Shown: piece by piece, positions 1 to 7,754 of the stretch
Position numbering within the stretch: the first letter of the stretch is position 1
Layout of the letters: each line of letters opens with the position of its first letter
NCBI GenBank assembly: GCA_945902255.1
Contig: CAMDMO010000004.1
Location: forward strand, 1 to 27,940
Source: Rickettsia typhi
GTDB lineage: Bacteria; Pseudomonadota; Alphaproteobacteria; Rickettsiales; UBA1997
Reading direction: 5' to 3'
Length of the DNA: 27,940 nucleotides
The notes under the pieces: model-generated
What the model was told of the DNA's origin: nothing
The model's database searches: none
The model's input: the letters and a program-made list of their open reading frames with translations, nothing else
Made by a program: the position numbers and the translations under genes

Positions 1-283
1 CTTGATGTTTTGATGAAGTGATTAATCGACAGTTATCACAAACCCCGCAAGCCTGAGCGTTTTTAATCGCGTCAGCATCAGTGCAATTTATAGTTTTAGC
101 GATAATGCGAGCAGTAGTAGTTTTTCCAACACCTCTGATTCCAGTTAAAATATAAGCATGATGCAAACGGTTGTTTTTAATGGCATTAGAAAGAGTTGTA
201 ACTAAAACATCTTGCCCAATTAATTGATCAAAATTCTGTGGGCGATATTTGCGAGCAAGAACTAGATAGGAATTTTGAGACAT
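1..283 (-). CDS. dnaX: DNA polymerase III subunit gamma/tau, N-terminal part (cut by window edge)
   Basis: This is the clamp-loader ATPase of the replicative DNA polymerase. The gene begins with ATG at 283 on the minus strand and runs off the left edge, so only about 94 residues are visible. They read MSQNSYLVLARKYRPQNFDQ, then an LIGQ motif, HHAYILTGIRGVGKTTTARI (Walker A, GxRGVGKTT) and CGVCDNC, the start of the zinc-binding cysteine cluster. All are typical of DnaX rather than of the delta-prime subunit, which lacks a working Walker A. The SRP RNA gene lies just upstream on the same strand, and an ffs-dnaX neighbourhood is familiar in bacteria. The programmed frameshift region that some DnaX genes carry would lie outside the window. 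Confidence 0.95.
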   Translation of the reverse strand, partial: MSQNSYLVLARKYRPQNFDQLIGQDVLVTTLSNAIKNNRLHHAYILTGIRGVGKTTTARIIAKTINCTDADAIKNAQACGVCDNCRLITSSKHQ

Positions 284-354
284 TTAGATAAGTTGTATTG
301 AAAATTGAGGCTGTCGCAAGATTAGGCTGCTCATACCAAGTCCCCTTCGAAAGA

Positions 355-442
355 AGGAATAGCGCGACCCAACTTAATTTATCATGAGCTGCTTTCTTTC
401 GAATCTGACTCTTTTAACAAATAAATCGCCCGCACTACTCCC
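355..442 (-). ncRNA. ffs: 4.5S / signal recognition particle RNA (small bacterial type)
   Basis: The minus strand carries GTCAGATTCGAAAGAAAGCA at 408-389 followed by GC. This is close to the universal SRP domain IV consensus GTCAGGTCCGGAAGGAAGCA, with the tetraloop and the conserved AGCAG side. The flanks fold as required: an 11-bp basal stem pairs 441-431 with 356-366 (two G-U pairs), a 6-bp stem pairs 426-421 with 377-382, and GAG at 411-409 pairs with CTC at 388-386. The result is one long hairpin of about 88 nt, the size of a minimal bacterial SRP RNA. The RNA binds Ffh and targets membrane proteins co-translationally. The ends are set by the basal stem and the promoter and may be off by a few bases. 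Confidence 0.9.
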
Positions 443-449
443 GAAAAAT

Positions 450-477
450 ATTTTATTTAAAGCCGTAAATTATTCAA
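450..477 (-). promoter_or_regulatory. Probable sigma-70 promoter of the SRP RNA gene
   Basis: On the minus strand, TTGAAT (477-472) and TAAAAT (455-450) are separated by 16 bases. Seven bases then separate TAAAAT from the G at 442, which is also the first base of the SRP RNA basal stem. Spacing and start-point agree with a housekeeping promoter. Confidence 0.6.
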
Positions 478-525
478 GAGGTGTTTTTTTATTAATACGG
501 CATTAACAAATAAAAAATATCTAGA

Positions 526-625
526 GCTGAGCCTGGCTTACGCAACCGCGCCCACATGTTTATACAAAATTTAAGATTTATAAATTAGCATGAACCTTGG
601 GGCGGAGTTATAAACTTCGCCCAGC
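526..625. repeat. Dispersed paired-hairpin repeat, copy 1
   Basis: Two imperfect hairpins face each other across an AT-rich spacer: 526-555 (reverse complement begins GTGGGCGCGGTTGCGTAAGC) and 599-625 (GGGGCGGAGTTATAAACTTC, then GCCCAGC). CATG occurs next to the inner edge of each. Closely similar hairpins recur at 12359-12530 and 17629-17755. The element sits between the end of the IalB gene and the SRP RNA gene and could also help end transcription of the former. The rest of the 284-679 gene-free stretch holds the SRP RNA and its promoter; nothing further was recognised there. Confidence 0.7.
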
Positions 626-679
626 TGAAGGAGTTACAAAATATATGTCTTTATTCGTTAGCGTTATGCAATCTTATCA

Positions 680-1192
680 TCAACGACAAATTTCCCTCAT
701 TCTAGCATAGGCTCTGGTAACGCCCTCAAGAGAATATTCATCAACCGCGTAGGTTCCAACAGCAGAATCAGCTCTAACTCTTATAACCGCGCTATTTAAA
801 ATGGTTTGAATAATTTTAACATCCTCAGCTTTGCTACCCGCCCAAGCAATATCTTTTTTGGCAAATAGTTTAAATTGATGATCATCTATCAAAAGAAAAA
901 CTTGGCTATTTAATTTAAATTCAAAACCGTCATAAACGCTTATTTCTTCAACCCTATCTTTCTCAAAACGAGTGATCATGATATAGGGCGTTTTGCGAGA
1001 ACCATGGTCAGAATTTGAAGATATAGGGTGAGAAACTATGTAACATTGCTTCTCTTCAATATCATCAGCATTAATTTCATAAACCACCCATTGATAAAAC
1101 GAACTATCGATAATTTGTGAGTTAGCAACTTGAGTTGATGCTAGTAAAGCGAATATGAATAAATAAATTTTTATATTAAAAAGGTTTTTCAC
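680..1192 (-). CDS. IalB-family (invasion-associated locus B) secreted protein
   Basis: A 170-residue exported protein. Residues 1-25 look like a signal peptide: a Lys/Asn-rich start, a hydrophobic core near IYLFIFALLAS, and a small-residue cleavage region near VANS. The mature part shows the alphaproteobacterial IalB layout: an early Trp (W35), a Cys at 50 (QCYIVS), a central beta-rich stretch and an ending close to YSLEGVTRAYARMREIC with Cys169, which probably pairs with Cys50. The usual first Cys after the Trp appears to be replaced by Tyr38. The start codon is GTG at 1192; no in-frame ATG precedes the signal peptide. IalB was named for erythrocyte invasion in Bartonella, but the family is widespread and mostly untested. 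The gene follows ispB by 21 bases on the same strand. Confidence 0.75.
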   Translation of the reverse strand: MKNLFNIKIYLFIFALLASTQVANSQIIDSSFYQWVVYEINADDIEEKQCYIVSHPISSNSDHGSRKTPYIMITRFEKDRVEEISVYDGFEFKLNSQVFLLIDDHQFKLFAKKDIAWAGSKAEDVKIIQTILNSAVIRVRADSAVGTYAVDEYSLEGVTRAYARMREICR

Positions 1193-1213
1193 AAAATTGA
1201 TTTTAAAAACTAA

Positions 1214-2197
1214 TTAATAAAGCCTTGAAATGGCGTGTTCTAAAGCGGTTACCAACCCTTCTTTTGCAATAGAATTTTCAAAAATCTCTAAATTTTTTAA
1301 AGCTAATTCTTTATATTCCAAAGCTTTTTTTTGTGACAAAGAAATTCCACCATATTTTTCAATTAAAGCTAAAATTTTAGCAAAATCTTTTTGATCTTTT
1401 TGATCATTCATTAAATTTTTTAGAAAAACTTCTTTAATAAATTCGCGATCATCTTTGTTAGCTTTTTGATAAAGTAAAATTATTGGCAAAGTTACCTTTC
1501 CTTCAAAAAAATCATTACCAAGATCTTTTCCCAAAACTTGCTCTTTTGAAGAGTAGTCAAGCACGTCATCAACTATTTGAAAAACTATACCAAGATTTTT
1601 TCCAAAATCTCTTAAAGCCTCTATTTGCTTACTGTCTTTATTATTAATTAATGCTCCAACTTCGCAAGCGGCAGAAAATAAAATAGCAGTTTTTCCAAAA
1701 ATTATTTCAAAATATTTTTCTTCTAAAATTTCAACATTATTTGAATTTTCAAGCTGCATAACCTCGCCATCCGCCATTACAGAAGAAGCTTTTGAAAGCA
1801 AAGCAAGAACATCTAGATTTTTACTTTTTACCATCAGTTGAAAAGCAATCGAGAAAAGATAATCACCAACTAAAATACTTACTTTATTATCCCAAATTGC
1901 ATTAGCAGTTTTTTTTCCGCGCCTTATTTCACTTACATCAACCACGTCGTCATGAAGCAATGTTGCGGCATGAATTAATTCAACCGCAGCCGCTAAATTA
2001 TAAACATCTTTTTCACCAAATAATTTAGAAGATAAAATTAATAAAAGAGGGCGAATTCTTTTGCCGCCAGAAGCAACTAGATGATTGGCTACCTCTTGAA
2101 TTAATGGAGATTTTCCAACCGCAAATTCTAAAATAATTTCATCGATTTTTTTTAAATCTGCTGAAAAATTATTAACTAAATTCTGAAATTTATTCAT
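1214..2197 (-). CDS. ispB: Polyprenyl (probably octaprenyl) diphosphate synthase
   Basis: This trans-prenyltransferase adds isopentenyl units to make the long isoprenoid tail of ubiquinone. The 327-residue protein has the expected order of motifs: GGKRIRP at about 44-50 (diphosphate binding), the first Asp-rich motif DDVVD at 83-87 within LLHDDVVD, GKT near 168-170, and the second Asp-rich motif DDVLD at 210-214 within FQIVDDVLD. Length and the sequence before the first Asp motif (IHAATLLHDD) match IspB rather than a short-chain farnesyl synthase; exact chain length cannot be read from sequence. Its ATG overlaps the stop of the glycosyltransferase gene upstream (ATGA), so the two are probably translationally coupled. 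Its product feeds the same quinone pool as COQ9 and succinate dehydrogenase elsewhere in the window. Confidence 0.92.
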   Translation of the reverse strand: MNKFQNLVNNFSADLKKIDEIILEFAVGKSPLIQEVANHLVASGGKRIRPLLLILSSKLFGEKDVYNLAAAVELIHAATLLHDDVVDVSEIRRGKKTANAIWDNKVSILVGDYLFSIAFQLMVKSKNLDVLALLSKASSVMADGEVMQLENSNNVEILEEKYFEIIFGKTAILFSAACEVGALINNKDSKQIEALRDFGKNLGIVFQIVDDVLDYSSKEQVLGKDLGNDFFEGKVTLPIILLYQKANKDDREFIKEVFLKNLMNDQKDQKDFAKILALIEKYGGISLSQKKALEYKELALKNLEIFENSIAKEGLVTALEHAISRLY

Positions 2198-3213
2198 ACA
2201 TTCAACATCAGCCTCAAATTTTTTTCTAACTTTTTTAAATCCACAATCAAAGTTCCTTGATGAAAGTCTCTAACTTTACTTCTTGAACCAATTTCACATT
2301 CTTGATAAAAATATTTAAAATTAAGCATTGAAGATAATCTGTAATATTCGGTATTTGGCTTTGCCTCGCTTGGCTTGGTAACCATTTCTAATATAGAAGA
2401 ATTATCTTGCATGAATAATATATTTGTTAAACCCGCTCCATGAGGTGATATTGCATATTTTGCCTTAGCTGCAATTGCTACTTGCTCGTTATAAGAAAAT
2501 TTGTCCATAACAACTTTTTTAAAGCCATATTTCTCAAGCAATTCTACAACCTCTTTTTCATTTTCAACAAAACGCAATACTTGGCCATCTCTTGAAATAT
2601 AAATTTTTTCACCAAAATTTAGATTATTATTTTCAATATTTTTGAGTAAAATTTGACGAATTTCTTTAAAGGCTTCAGGATCTTGTTGCGATATGTCAGC
2701 TAAAACAGCTTCTTCAACCTTAATATTTGATTTTCTTGGCGAAAAAACAATTTGATTTTCTAAGACACCAAATTTTTTTAAGGAAGGTAAAATAAACTTA
2801 TAGCTCTTATATTTTTTTGGCAGAAATAGTAAGGAACCATCGATCAGATTTTCTCTTTTTAAAGCCAATAATCTCTTTAGTGAGTAAACATGCCAATGAT
2901 AATAATTGCTCGTCCACTCATCGGTAATTAATAAGAATCTTTTTTTACTAAAGTTAATTTTTGGAAAAATAAATTTTAGAAAAAATTTATAACCTTTTTG
3001 ATATTTCTGATAATTTTCTTCACTGATGCAGCTTTTTTTAAAAATTTTAAAATAGTTGAATAAAACAGAATTGGTGGCTATTCGCACCTTTTTATAAAAT
3101 TCTATTTTTGGAGAAAAATATATTTCATCTGGTAAATTTTTAAAAATATCAAACTCTTGATTATTCTCGTCAAAATTATTCGGAACTTTGTATTTATAGA
3201 CAAGGTTTGTCAT
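2194..3213 (-). CDS. Glycosyltransferase family 61 (DUF563) protein
   Basis: A 339-residue protein with the two signatures of family 61: NYYHWHVYSLKRL in the first half, corresponding to the family's NYYHW...LPRL, and a C-terminal block with YISRDGQVLRFVENEKEVVE, then AKYAISPHGAGLTNILFM. The PHGAGL(T/S)N segment is the most conserved part of the family. No signal peptide or membrane helix is obvious, so it probably works in the cytoplasm or at the membrane face. In bacteria such enzymes often modify lipopolysaccharide or capsule; the acceptor here is unknown and no other sugar gene lies nearby. It overlaps ispB by 4 bases. Lys- and Asn-rich, like its neighbours. Confidence 0.8.
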   Translation of the reverse strand: MTNLVYKYKVPNNFDENNQEFDIFKNLPDEIYFSPKIEFYKKVRIATNSVLFNYFKIFKKSCISEENYQKYQKGYKFFLKFIFPKINFSKKRFLLITDEWTSNYYHWHVYSLKRLLALKRENLIDGSLLFLPKKYKSYKFILPSLKKFGVLENQIVFSPRKSNIKVEEAVLADISQQDPEAFKEIRQILLKNIENNNLNFGEKIYISRDGQVLRFVENEKEVVELLEKYGFKKVVMDKFSYNEQVAIAAKAKYAISPHGAGLTNILFMQDNSSILEMVTKPSEAKPNTEYYRLSSMLNFKYFYQECEIGSRSKVRDFHQGTLIVDLKKLEKNLRLMLNV

Positions 3214-3257
3214 TTTAGTAAATAGATTTAGGCGATAACTTACGCGGCGATAGACAC

Positions 3258-3584
3258 TTATTCATCTGAAATCTTTTGCGCATCTTCGTGATATAGCATC
3301 AAAACTTTATTTTTACATTCTTCAATTTTAGCAGAAATTGTATTTAATGCGACCCTAATCGCCTCAGTAACTTCTTCTGATTCACCATGCTTAATAAAGG
3401 TAATATATTGACTGGTAAGCTTATCTGCACATTCTTCCAAATTAGTAACTACATCTTCAATAATTGCAAATTGTTGAGTTGCAAGCTTATGAGAGCTATC
3501 TTCAACGGCTCTAATTAAGCGATCCGCATAGCCATAATATTCCACGATTTCGTTATAAAGCTGCTCTTGTTTTGATGTTGCCAT
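3258..3584 (-). CDS. Small helical protein of unknown function
   Basis: A 108-residue, mildly acidic protein with no signal peptide and no membrane segment. Almost the whole length is predicted by eye to be alpha-helical with heptad-like hydrophobic spacing: the stretches around LIRAVEDSSHKLA, IIEDVVTNLEECADKL and ALNTISAKIEECKN would form a three- or four-helix bundle. Two cysteines follow EE (LEEC and IEEC). It could be a chaperone-like or flagellar FlgN/FliS-like bundle, but no signature supports that and no flagellar gene is present. It lies 44 bases upstream of the glycosyltransferase on the same strand and may head that operon. The ATG at 3584 is the only sensible start. Real-gene status rests on composition, length and strand continuity. 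Confidence 0.6.
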   Translation of the reverse strand: MATSKQEQLYNEIVEYYGYADRLIRAVEDSSHKLATQQFAIIEDVVTNLEECADKLTSQYITFIKHGESEEVTEAIRVALNTISAKIEECKNKVLMLYHEDAQKISDE

Positions 3585-3743
3585 TTAATTTTATAATGAA
3601 ATTTTTTAAAAATGCGATCAAATAACACTTATTTGAAGCTAATTTTAAGAAGATAAAAGTCAATTAAGGAAATAACTATTACAAAATAAAAAAGTGAAAT
3701 TAGCTTACGGACTTCTGTAACCTTAGTCATTCCTCAACTAATA

Positions 3744-4865
3744 ATTTTAAGTATTAAAGAAAAAGATCAAAAATATCTTAACGACTATATGTCTAAAGTT
3801 CAAAATAGAACTCATAATTTTCTTGGCTATCCGGTGTCGAGAGACTTTGATTATAGTGAATTATATCCAATGTTAAAATACCCTCTAAATAACCTTGGCG
3901 ATCCACTGATTGAATCAACTTATGATTTAAATTCACGCTCAATTGAAAGAGAAGTTGTGCAATTTTTTTGCGATCTATTTAAAGCGCCAAGCAATAATTC
4001 TTGGGGATATGTTACTAATGGTGGTTCAGAAGGAAATCTTTACGCGCTTTATGTTGCTAGAGAATTATATCCAACTGGAATGGTTTACTACTCTGAGGCT
4101 ACGCATTATAGCATAAATAAAAATATTCATTTATTGAATATGCCAAGCATTTTGATTCGCTCTAATGAAAGTGGTGAAATGGATTATGAAGATTTGAAAG
4201 ATGCACTTCACCTACATCGCCATCAACCGGCAATTATAATTGCAAATATTGGGACAACAATGACAGAGGCGAAGGATGATATTGGAAAAATTAAAGAAGT
4301 ATTAAAACAATCCGTAATTAGAAGTCATTATATTCACTGCGATGCTGCTCTTGCCGGAACTTATTTAGCTTTGCTAGAAACTAAACCTGCTTTTGATTTT
4401 GCACAAGGAGTTGATAGTGTTGCTATTAGCGGTCACAAATTTATTGGATCTCCAATTCCTTGTGGAGTTGTGGTGGTTAAAAAATCTTACAAAGATAGGA
4501 TTGGTCAATCTATTCCATATATTGGAACTCTTGATACAACAATAACCGGCTCTCGCAATGGTCACAGCCCTTTATTTTTGTGGTATGCTATTAAAAAATT
4601 AGGAAAAGAAGGTCTAAAAGAAAGGGCTTTAAATAGCTTAAAGCTTGCAGAATATACTGAAAACAAATTAAAAGGTCTTGGAATAGATGCTTGGCGAAAT
4701 CCAAATGCCATTACCGTAGTCTTTCCAAGCCCATCTGAAGAAATATGTGTTAAATGGCAATTAGCAAGCGATTCTGGCATTTCTCACATAATTTGTATGC
4801 CTGGAATGGTGCAAAAAGAAATTGATGATTTTTTAATAGATTTAGCCGCTTCAAAAAAGTTATAA
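3744..4865 (+). CDS. hdc: PLP-dependent histidine-decarboxylase-like enzyme, probable ATT start
   Basis: A group II PLP decarboxylase, closest in pattern to the Morganella-type histidine decarboxylase, which makes histamine and CO2. Counting from the first ATG (3789), visible motifs are SWGYVTNGGSEGN (71-83), THYS with the PLP-stacking His106, the DAAL aspartate at 185, SGHKFIGSPIPCGVVV with PLP lysine K217, and GSRNGHSPLFLW. The ATG start leaves the protein about 14 residues short at the N-terminus. The 15 codons before it stay open in frame and encode LSIKEKDQKYLNDY, resembling the remembered Morganella start MTLSINDQNKLD. No ATG, GTG or TTG lies in frame there, so ATT at 3744 is proposed (ATA at 3741 is an alternative). 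The gene stands alone, with no antiporter beside it. A related substrate, such as valine or serine, cannot be excluded. Confidence 0.75.
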   Translation: MLSIKEKDQKYLNDYMSKVQNRTHNFLGYPVSRDFDYSELYPMLKYPLNNLGDPLIESTYDLNSRSIEREVVQFFCDLFKAPSNNSWGYVTNGGSEGNLYALYVARELYPTGMVYYSEATHYSINKNIHLLNMPSILIRSNESGEMDYEDLKDALHLHRHQPAIIIANIGTTMTEAKDDIGKIKEVLKQSVIRSHYIHCDAALAGTYLALLETKPAFDFAQGVDSVAISGHKFIGSPIPCGVVVVKKSYKDRIGQSIPYIGTLDTTITGSRNGHSPLFLWYAIKKLGKEGLKERALNSLKLAEYTENKLKGLGIDAWRNPNAITVVFPSPSEEICVKWQLASDSGISHIICMPGMVQKEIDDFLIDLAASKKL

Positions 4866-4899
4866 CGCCAATTTGTGATAAAAAAAACCTTCAAAACTC

Positions 4900-4992
4900 G
4901 TCATCCTTGGCTCGCAGAGCCGAGGATCTCATGAGCTTTGCTTAAGGAGTGTAAACTCATGAGATCCTCGAAGCTGCTCTTTAAGGATGATG
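4900..4992. repeat. Long imperfect inverted repeat between convergent genes
   Basis: The left arm (4900-4935, GTCATCCTT ... GAGGATCTCATGAG) and right arm (4956-4992, CTCATGAGATCCTC ... AAGGATGAT) pair over about 36 bases around a 20-base loop, with mismatches in the middle of the arms. The outer 7-9 bases and inner 14 bases match perfectly. GTCATCC/GAGGATC palindromes of this kind are common intergenic elements in alphaproteobacteria. Lying between the plus-strand decarboxylase and the minus-strand acetyltransferase, it could stop transcription from both sides. Confidence 0.85.
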
Positions 4993-5025
4993 GGGTTTAA
5001 TATGTTTTTATCGGCGAATTAACGT

Positions 5026-5577
5026 TTATAATTTTGATTTTTGCCACGAATCAAAATCAACTTTCAACAAAGCGAATTTGTTACCTTGCTTGTGATAATC
5101 AACCTCGCCTTCATCTCTAAAGCCAAATTTTGTTAATAATTTAATACAAGCCGCGTTATTTTTATCGACTCTAGCCGGTATTAACAAGGTTGGAAATAAT
5201 GTGAAAAGTTTTTCAAAAAAAGCTGAGCAAAATTCTGAAGCATATCCACGGCCATTAAACTCTGCATGAGTTACAATCAAAAACTCAATATCACAATCAG
5301 AAATTGAGAAAGAGCCATCTATCATCGGCTCTTGTTTTTGAATTCCAGCAATTCCTATAAATTTATTGCTGCTATTTTCAAAAATTAAATAACTGCCAAT
5401 TCCTTGATAAGAGGCATAACACTCTAAACCAAGCTTAATATCTAACTCAGCATTTATGCCTTCAATAAACTCAATATTTTCTTTACGATTATATAGATCA
5501 ATTATGTGATCTTGATTTAATTCATCGATAAAAACAGCGGTTAGTCTTGAAGTTTGAAAAACAATTTTATTTTTCAT
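5026..5577 (-). CDS. GNAT-family N-acetyltransferase
   Basis: A 183-residue acetyltransferase of the RimJ/RimL-like type. It starts MKNKIVFQTSRLTAVFI, the usual opening for this group, followed by a central VTHAEFNGRGYASEFCSAFF (acetyl-CoA loop, here NGRGYAS where Q/RGxGxA is standard) and near the end ARVDKNNAACIKLLTKFGFR, the typical N..S/A...L.K.GF motif. A start further upstream at 5649 is open but would put 24 residues over the fadJ coding region. The ATG at 5577, one base after the fadJ stop, fits the family start and suggests coupled translation. It is the last gene of the coq9-cvpA-fabG-trxB-fadJ operon. The acceptor (ribosomal protein N-terminus, small molecule or other) is unknown. 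Confidence 0.8.
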   Translation of the reverse strand: MKNKIVFQTSRLTAVFIDELNQDHIIDLYNRKENIEFIEGINAELDIKLGLECYASYQGIGSYLIFENSSNKFIGIAGIQKQEPMIDGSFSISDCDIEFLIVTHAEFNGRGYASEFCSAFFEKLFTLFPTLLIPARVDKNNAACIKLLTKFGFRDEGEVDYHKQGNKFALLKVDFDSWQKSKL

Positions 5578-5578
5578 T

Positions 5579-7744
5579 TCAAGAATAAAACTTCTGATTA
5601 CTTTTTGCCATTTGAAGTAATAATTTAGAAACTTCAAAACGACTTCCATATTTCTTATTCAACTCTTGCAATCTTATCACAACTTGTTTAATTCCTCGTG
5701 AATCAGCATATTTTAAAAGCCCGCCACGAAAAGCTGGGAAGCCAGTTCCCATAATCATCGCCATATCAAGATATCGCGCATTTTTTACTACATTTTCTTC
5801 TAAACATTTTGCCGCTTCATTAACCATGGTCAAAATGCAACGATCAATAATTTCTTGGTCTGAAATATAAATTTGTCTAATGTCAGATCTTTTTCTAACC
5901 ATATTTAAAATTTCTGAAATTTTAGAATTTGGTCTATTATTTTTCACATCAAAAGCATGAATATAAAATCCTTGTTTAGATTTTTTTCCCAGCAATTCTT
6001 TGTGATTATTGTAAATTTCATCTAAAATTTCTGCCACTTTCATGCGTTGTCCATAAGATTCTTGCAAAGAATGAGCAACTTTTACACCAACGTCAATTCC
6101 TACCACATCCGCTAAAACAAAGGGACCCATTGGCATACCAAATTTTTCAATAATCCAATCTATTCTAGAAATTTCTGCGCCATCTTGCAGCACATAAGCC
6201 GCTTCATTCATGAATGGAAGTAAAATTCTATTCACTAAAAAACCAGCCACATCTTTTACAACAATCGGAGTTTTACCAAGCTTTTTTGATAATTTAACAA
6301 TAGTTGCAATAGTTAAATCAGAAGTTTTTTCTCCACGAATTACCTCAACTAAAGGCATACGATTTACTGGATTAAAGAAGTGCATACCAACAAAGCGCTC
6401 AGGATTTTTTAGAGCGTGAGCCATTTCAGAGATAGAAAGCGAAGAAGTGTTAGAGGCAATGATTGCGTCGCTTTTAACTTGCATTTCAGCTTCTGCTAAA
6501 ATTCTTTTTTTCACTGCCATATTTTCCACAACTGCTTCAATCACAATTTCAGCACGCTCAAAACCAGCATAATCAAGACCAGCAGTTACTCTGCCCATTT
6601 TCATATTTGCTTGTTCGGTGGTAATTTTTTTGATTTTCTTTAGCTGATTAAATATTTTTAAAATTTGATTATAGCCAATTGCAATTGCGTTTTGAGTAAT
6701 ATCTTTAATGCGAATATTTAAATTATTATTTGCAAATAACCATGCAATTCCGCCTCCCATCACGCCAGCACCAATCAAAGCGGAATTACGAACATCTTTA
6801 GAATTATAACCCTCAACCCCTTCATCTTTTTTCAATTCTTCATTAATAAAGAAAATTTCGATAAGATTTTTAGAAATATTTCCAACTACTAATTCACAAA
6901 AAGCATCCAACTCCACTTTAAGACCGCGATTAGAGTAAGTTATGCCATAGGTTCTTTTTACAACTTCTAAAGCATAAAAAGGCGCAGGATATTGACCTTT
7001 GGTTTTTTCGTATAAATCTTTTCTAGTTAAATAATAAATTAAATATTTTCCAAAAAATATTGTTTCAAAAATAAAGCGCTTTTTCTTTGCCGCAGCTCTT
7101 GTTTGAAGATAGTGATTAGATTCCCCGCCTTTTAAAATTTCAGTAACAAAATGCCCTAATTTTTCTTCCAAAAATTCTTCGCGAATTAAATCATCTACAA
7201 GCCCAATTTTGAAAGCTTTTTTGGCATCAACCGCCTTACCAGATAAAATGATTTTTAGCGATTCCTGCAAGCCAATTAATTTTGGCAAACGCTGAGTTCC
7301 GCCAAATCCTGGAATAATTCCCAAATTTACCTCTGGCAAACCTAGAGAAGTTTTTTGATTAATAACCGCAACGCGATATTTACAAGCAAGAGCAAGCTCT
7401 AATCCACCGCCTAAACAAGCTCCATCGATAACTGCAATGGTTGGAATTTTTAATTGAGAGATTTTATGAATAATATTTTGACCACGAGAAACTTTTGCAT
7501 AAGCATCTTTCGGATCGCGTATATCTTTTATTTCATTAATATCTGCGCCGGCGATAAAGATATCTTTTTTATCACTGGTAATAATTAAAGCTCGAATTGC
7601 CTTATTTCCATCGATAACATTGATAGCTTTTTCTAGCTCTGATAACACTGGATGAGAAAGTTTATTCACCTTCTCATTTGGTAAATCAAAAACTAAATTT
7701 GCTATACCATTTTTTTCAATTACTAAAGTAAGTGCGTTTGTCAT
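5579..7744 (-). CDS. fadJ: Fatty acid oxidation complex alpha subunit (enoyl-CoA hydratase / 3-hydroxyacyl-CoA dehydrogenase)
   Basis: A 721-residue bifunctional beta-oxidation enzyme. The N-terminal crotonase half has AGADINEI (65-72, oxyanion-hole side), GACLGGGLELALA with Glu116, and LPEVNLGIIPGFGGTQRLP with Glu138, the two catalytic glutamates of the hydratase. The dehydrogenase half has the NAD-binding GAGVMGGG (325-332), SNTSSLSISE (431-440) and MHFFNPV with catalytic His455, then VKDVAGFLVNRI. Length and order match FadB/FadJ. No thiolase (FadA/FadI) or acyl-CoA dehydrogenase is in this window, so the partner must be elsewhere if the pathway is complete. It is 10 bases downstream of trxB and one base upstream of the acetyltransferase. 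FadB versus FadJ is not resolvable; the symbol is provisional. Confidence 0.92.
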   Translation of the reverse strand: MTNALTLVIEKNGIANLVFDLPNEKVNKLSHPVLSELEKAINVIDGNKAIRALIITSDKKDIFIAGADINEIKDIRDPKDAYAKVSRGQNIIHKISQLKIPTIAVIDGACLGGGLELALACKYRVAVINQKTSLGLPEVNLGIIPGFGGTQRLPKLIGLQESLKIILSGKAVDAKKAFKIGLVDDLIREEFLEEKLGHFVTEILKGGESNHYLQTRAAAKKKRFIFETIFFGKYLIYYLTRKDLYEKTKGQYPAPFYALEVVKRTYGITYSNRGLKVELDAFCELVVGNISKNLIEIFFINEELKKDEGVEGYNSKDVRNSALIGAGVMGGGIAWLFANNNLNIRIKDITQNAIAIGYNQILKIFNQLKKIKKITTEQANMKMGRVTAGLDYAGFERAEIVIEAVVENMAVKKRILAEAEMQVKSDAIIASNTSSLSISEMAHALKNPERFVGMHFFNPVNRMPLVEVIRGEKTSDLTIATIVKLSKKLGKTPIVVKDVAGFLVNRILLPFMNEAAYVLQDGAEISRIDWIIEKFGMPMGPFVLADVVGIDVGVKVAHSLQESYGQRMKVAEILDEIYNNHKELLGKKSKQGFYIHAFDVKNNRPNSKISEILNMVRKRSDIRQIYISDQEIIDRCILTMVNEAAKCLEENVVKNARYLDMAMIMGTGFPAFRGGLLKYADSRGIKQVVIRLQELNKKYGSRFEVSKLLLQMAKSNQKFYS

Positions 7745-7754
7745 TTGACTAAAT

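Noticed and set aside
3585..3743. Gap before the decarboxylase searched for a tRNA, riboswitch or small gene
   Set aside because: Only AT-rich sequence was seen, with no cloverleaf, no long stem and no convincing open frame.
5578..5649. Upstream 24-codon extension of the acetyltransferase
   Set aside because: It lies entirely over the fadJ C-terminus and precedes the normal family start MKNKIVFQTSRL; the ATG at 5577 is preferred.
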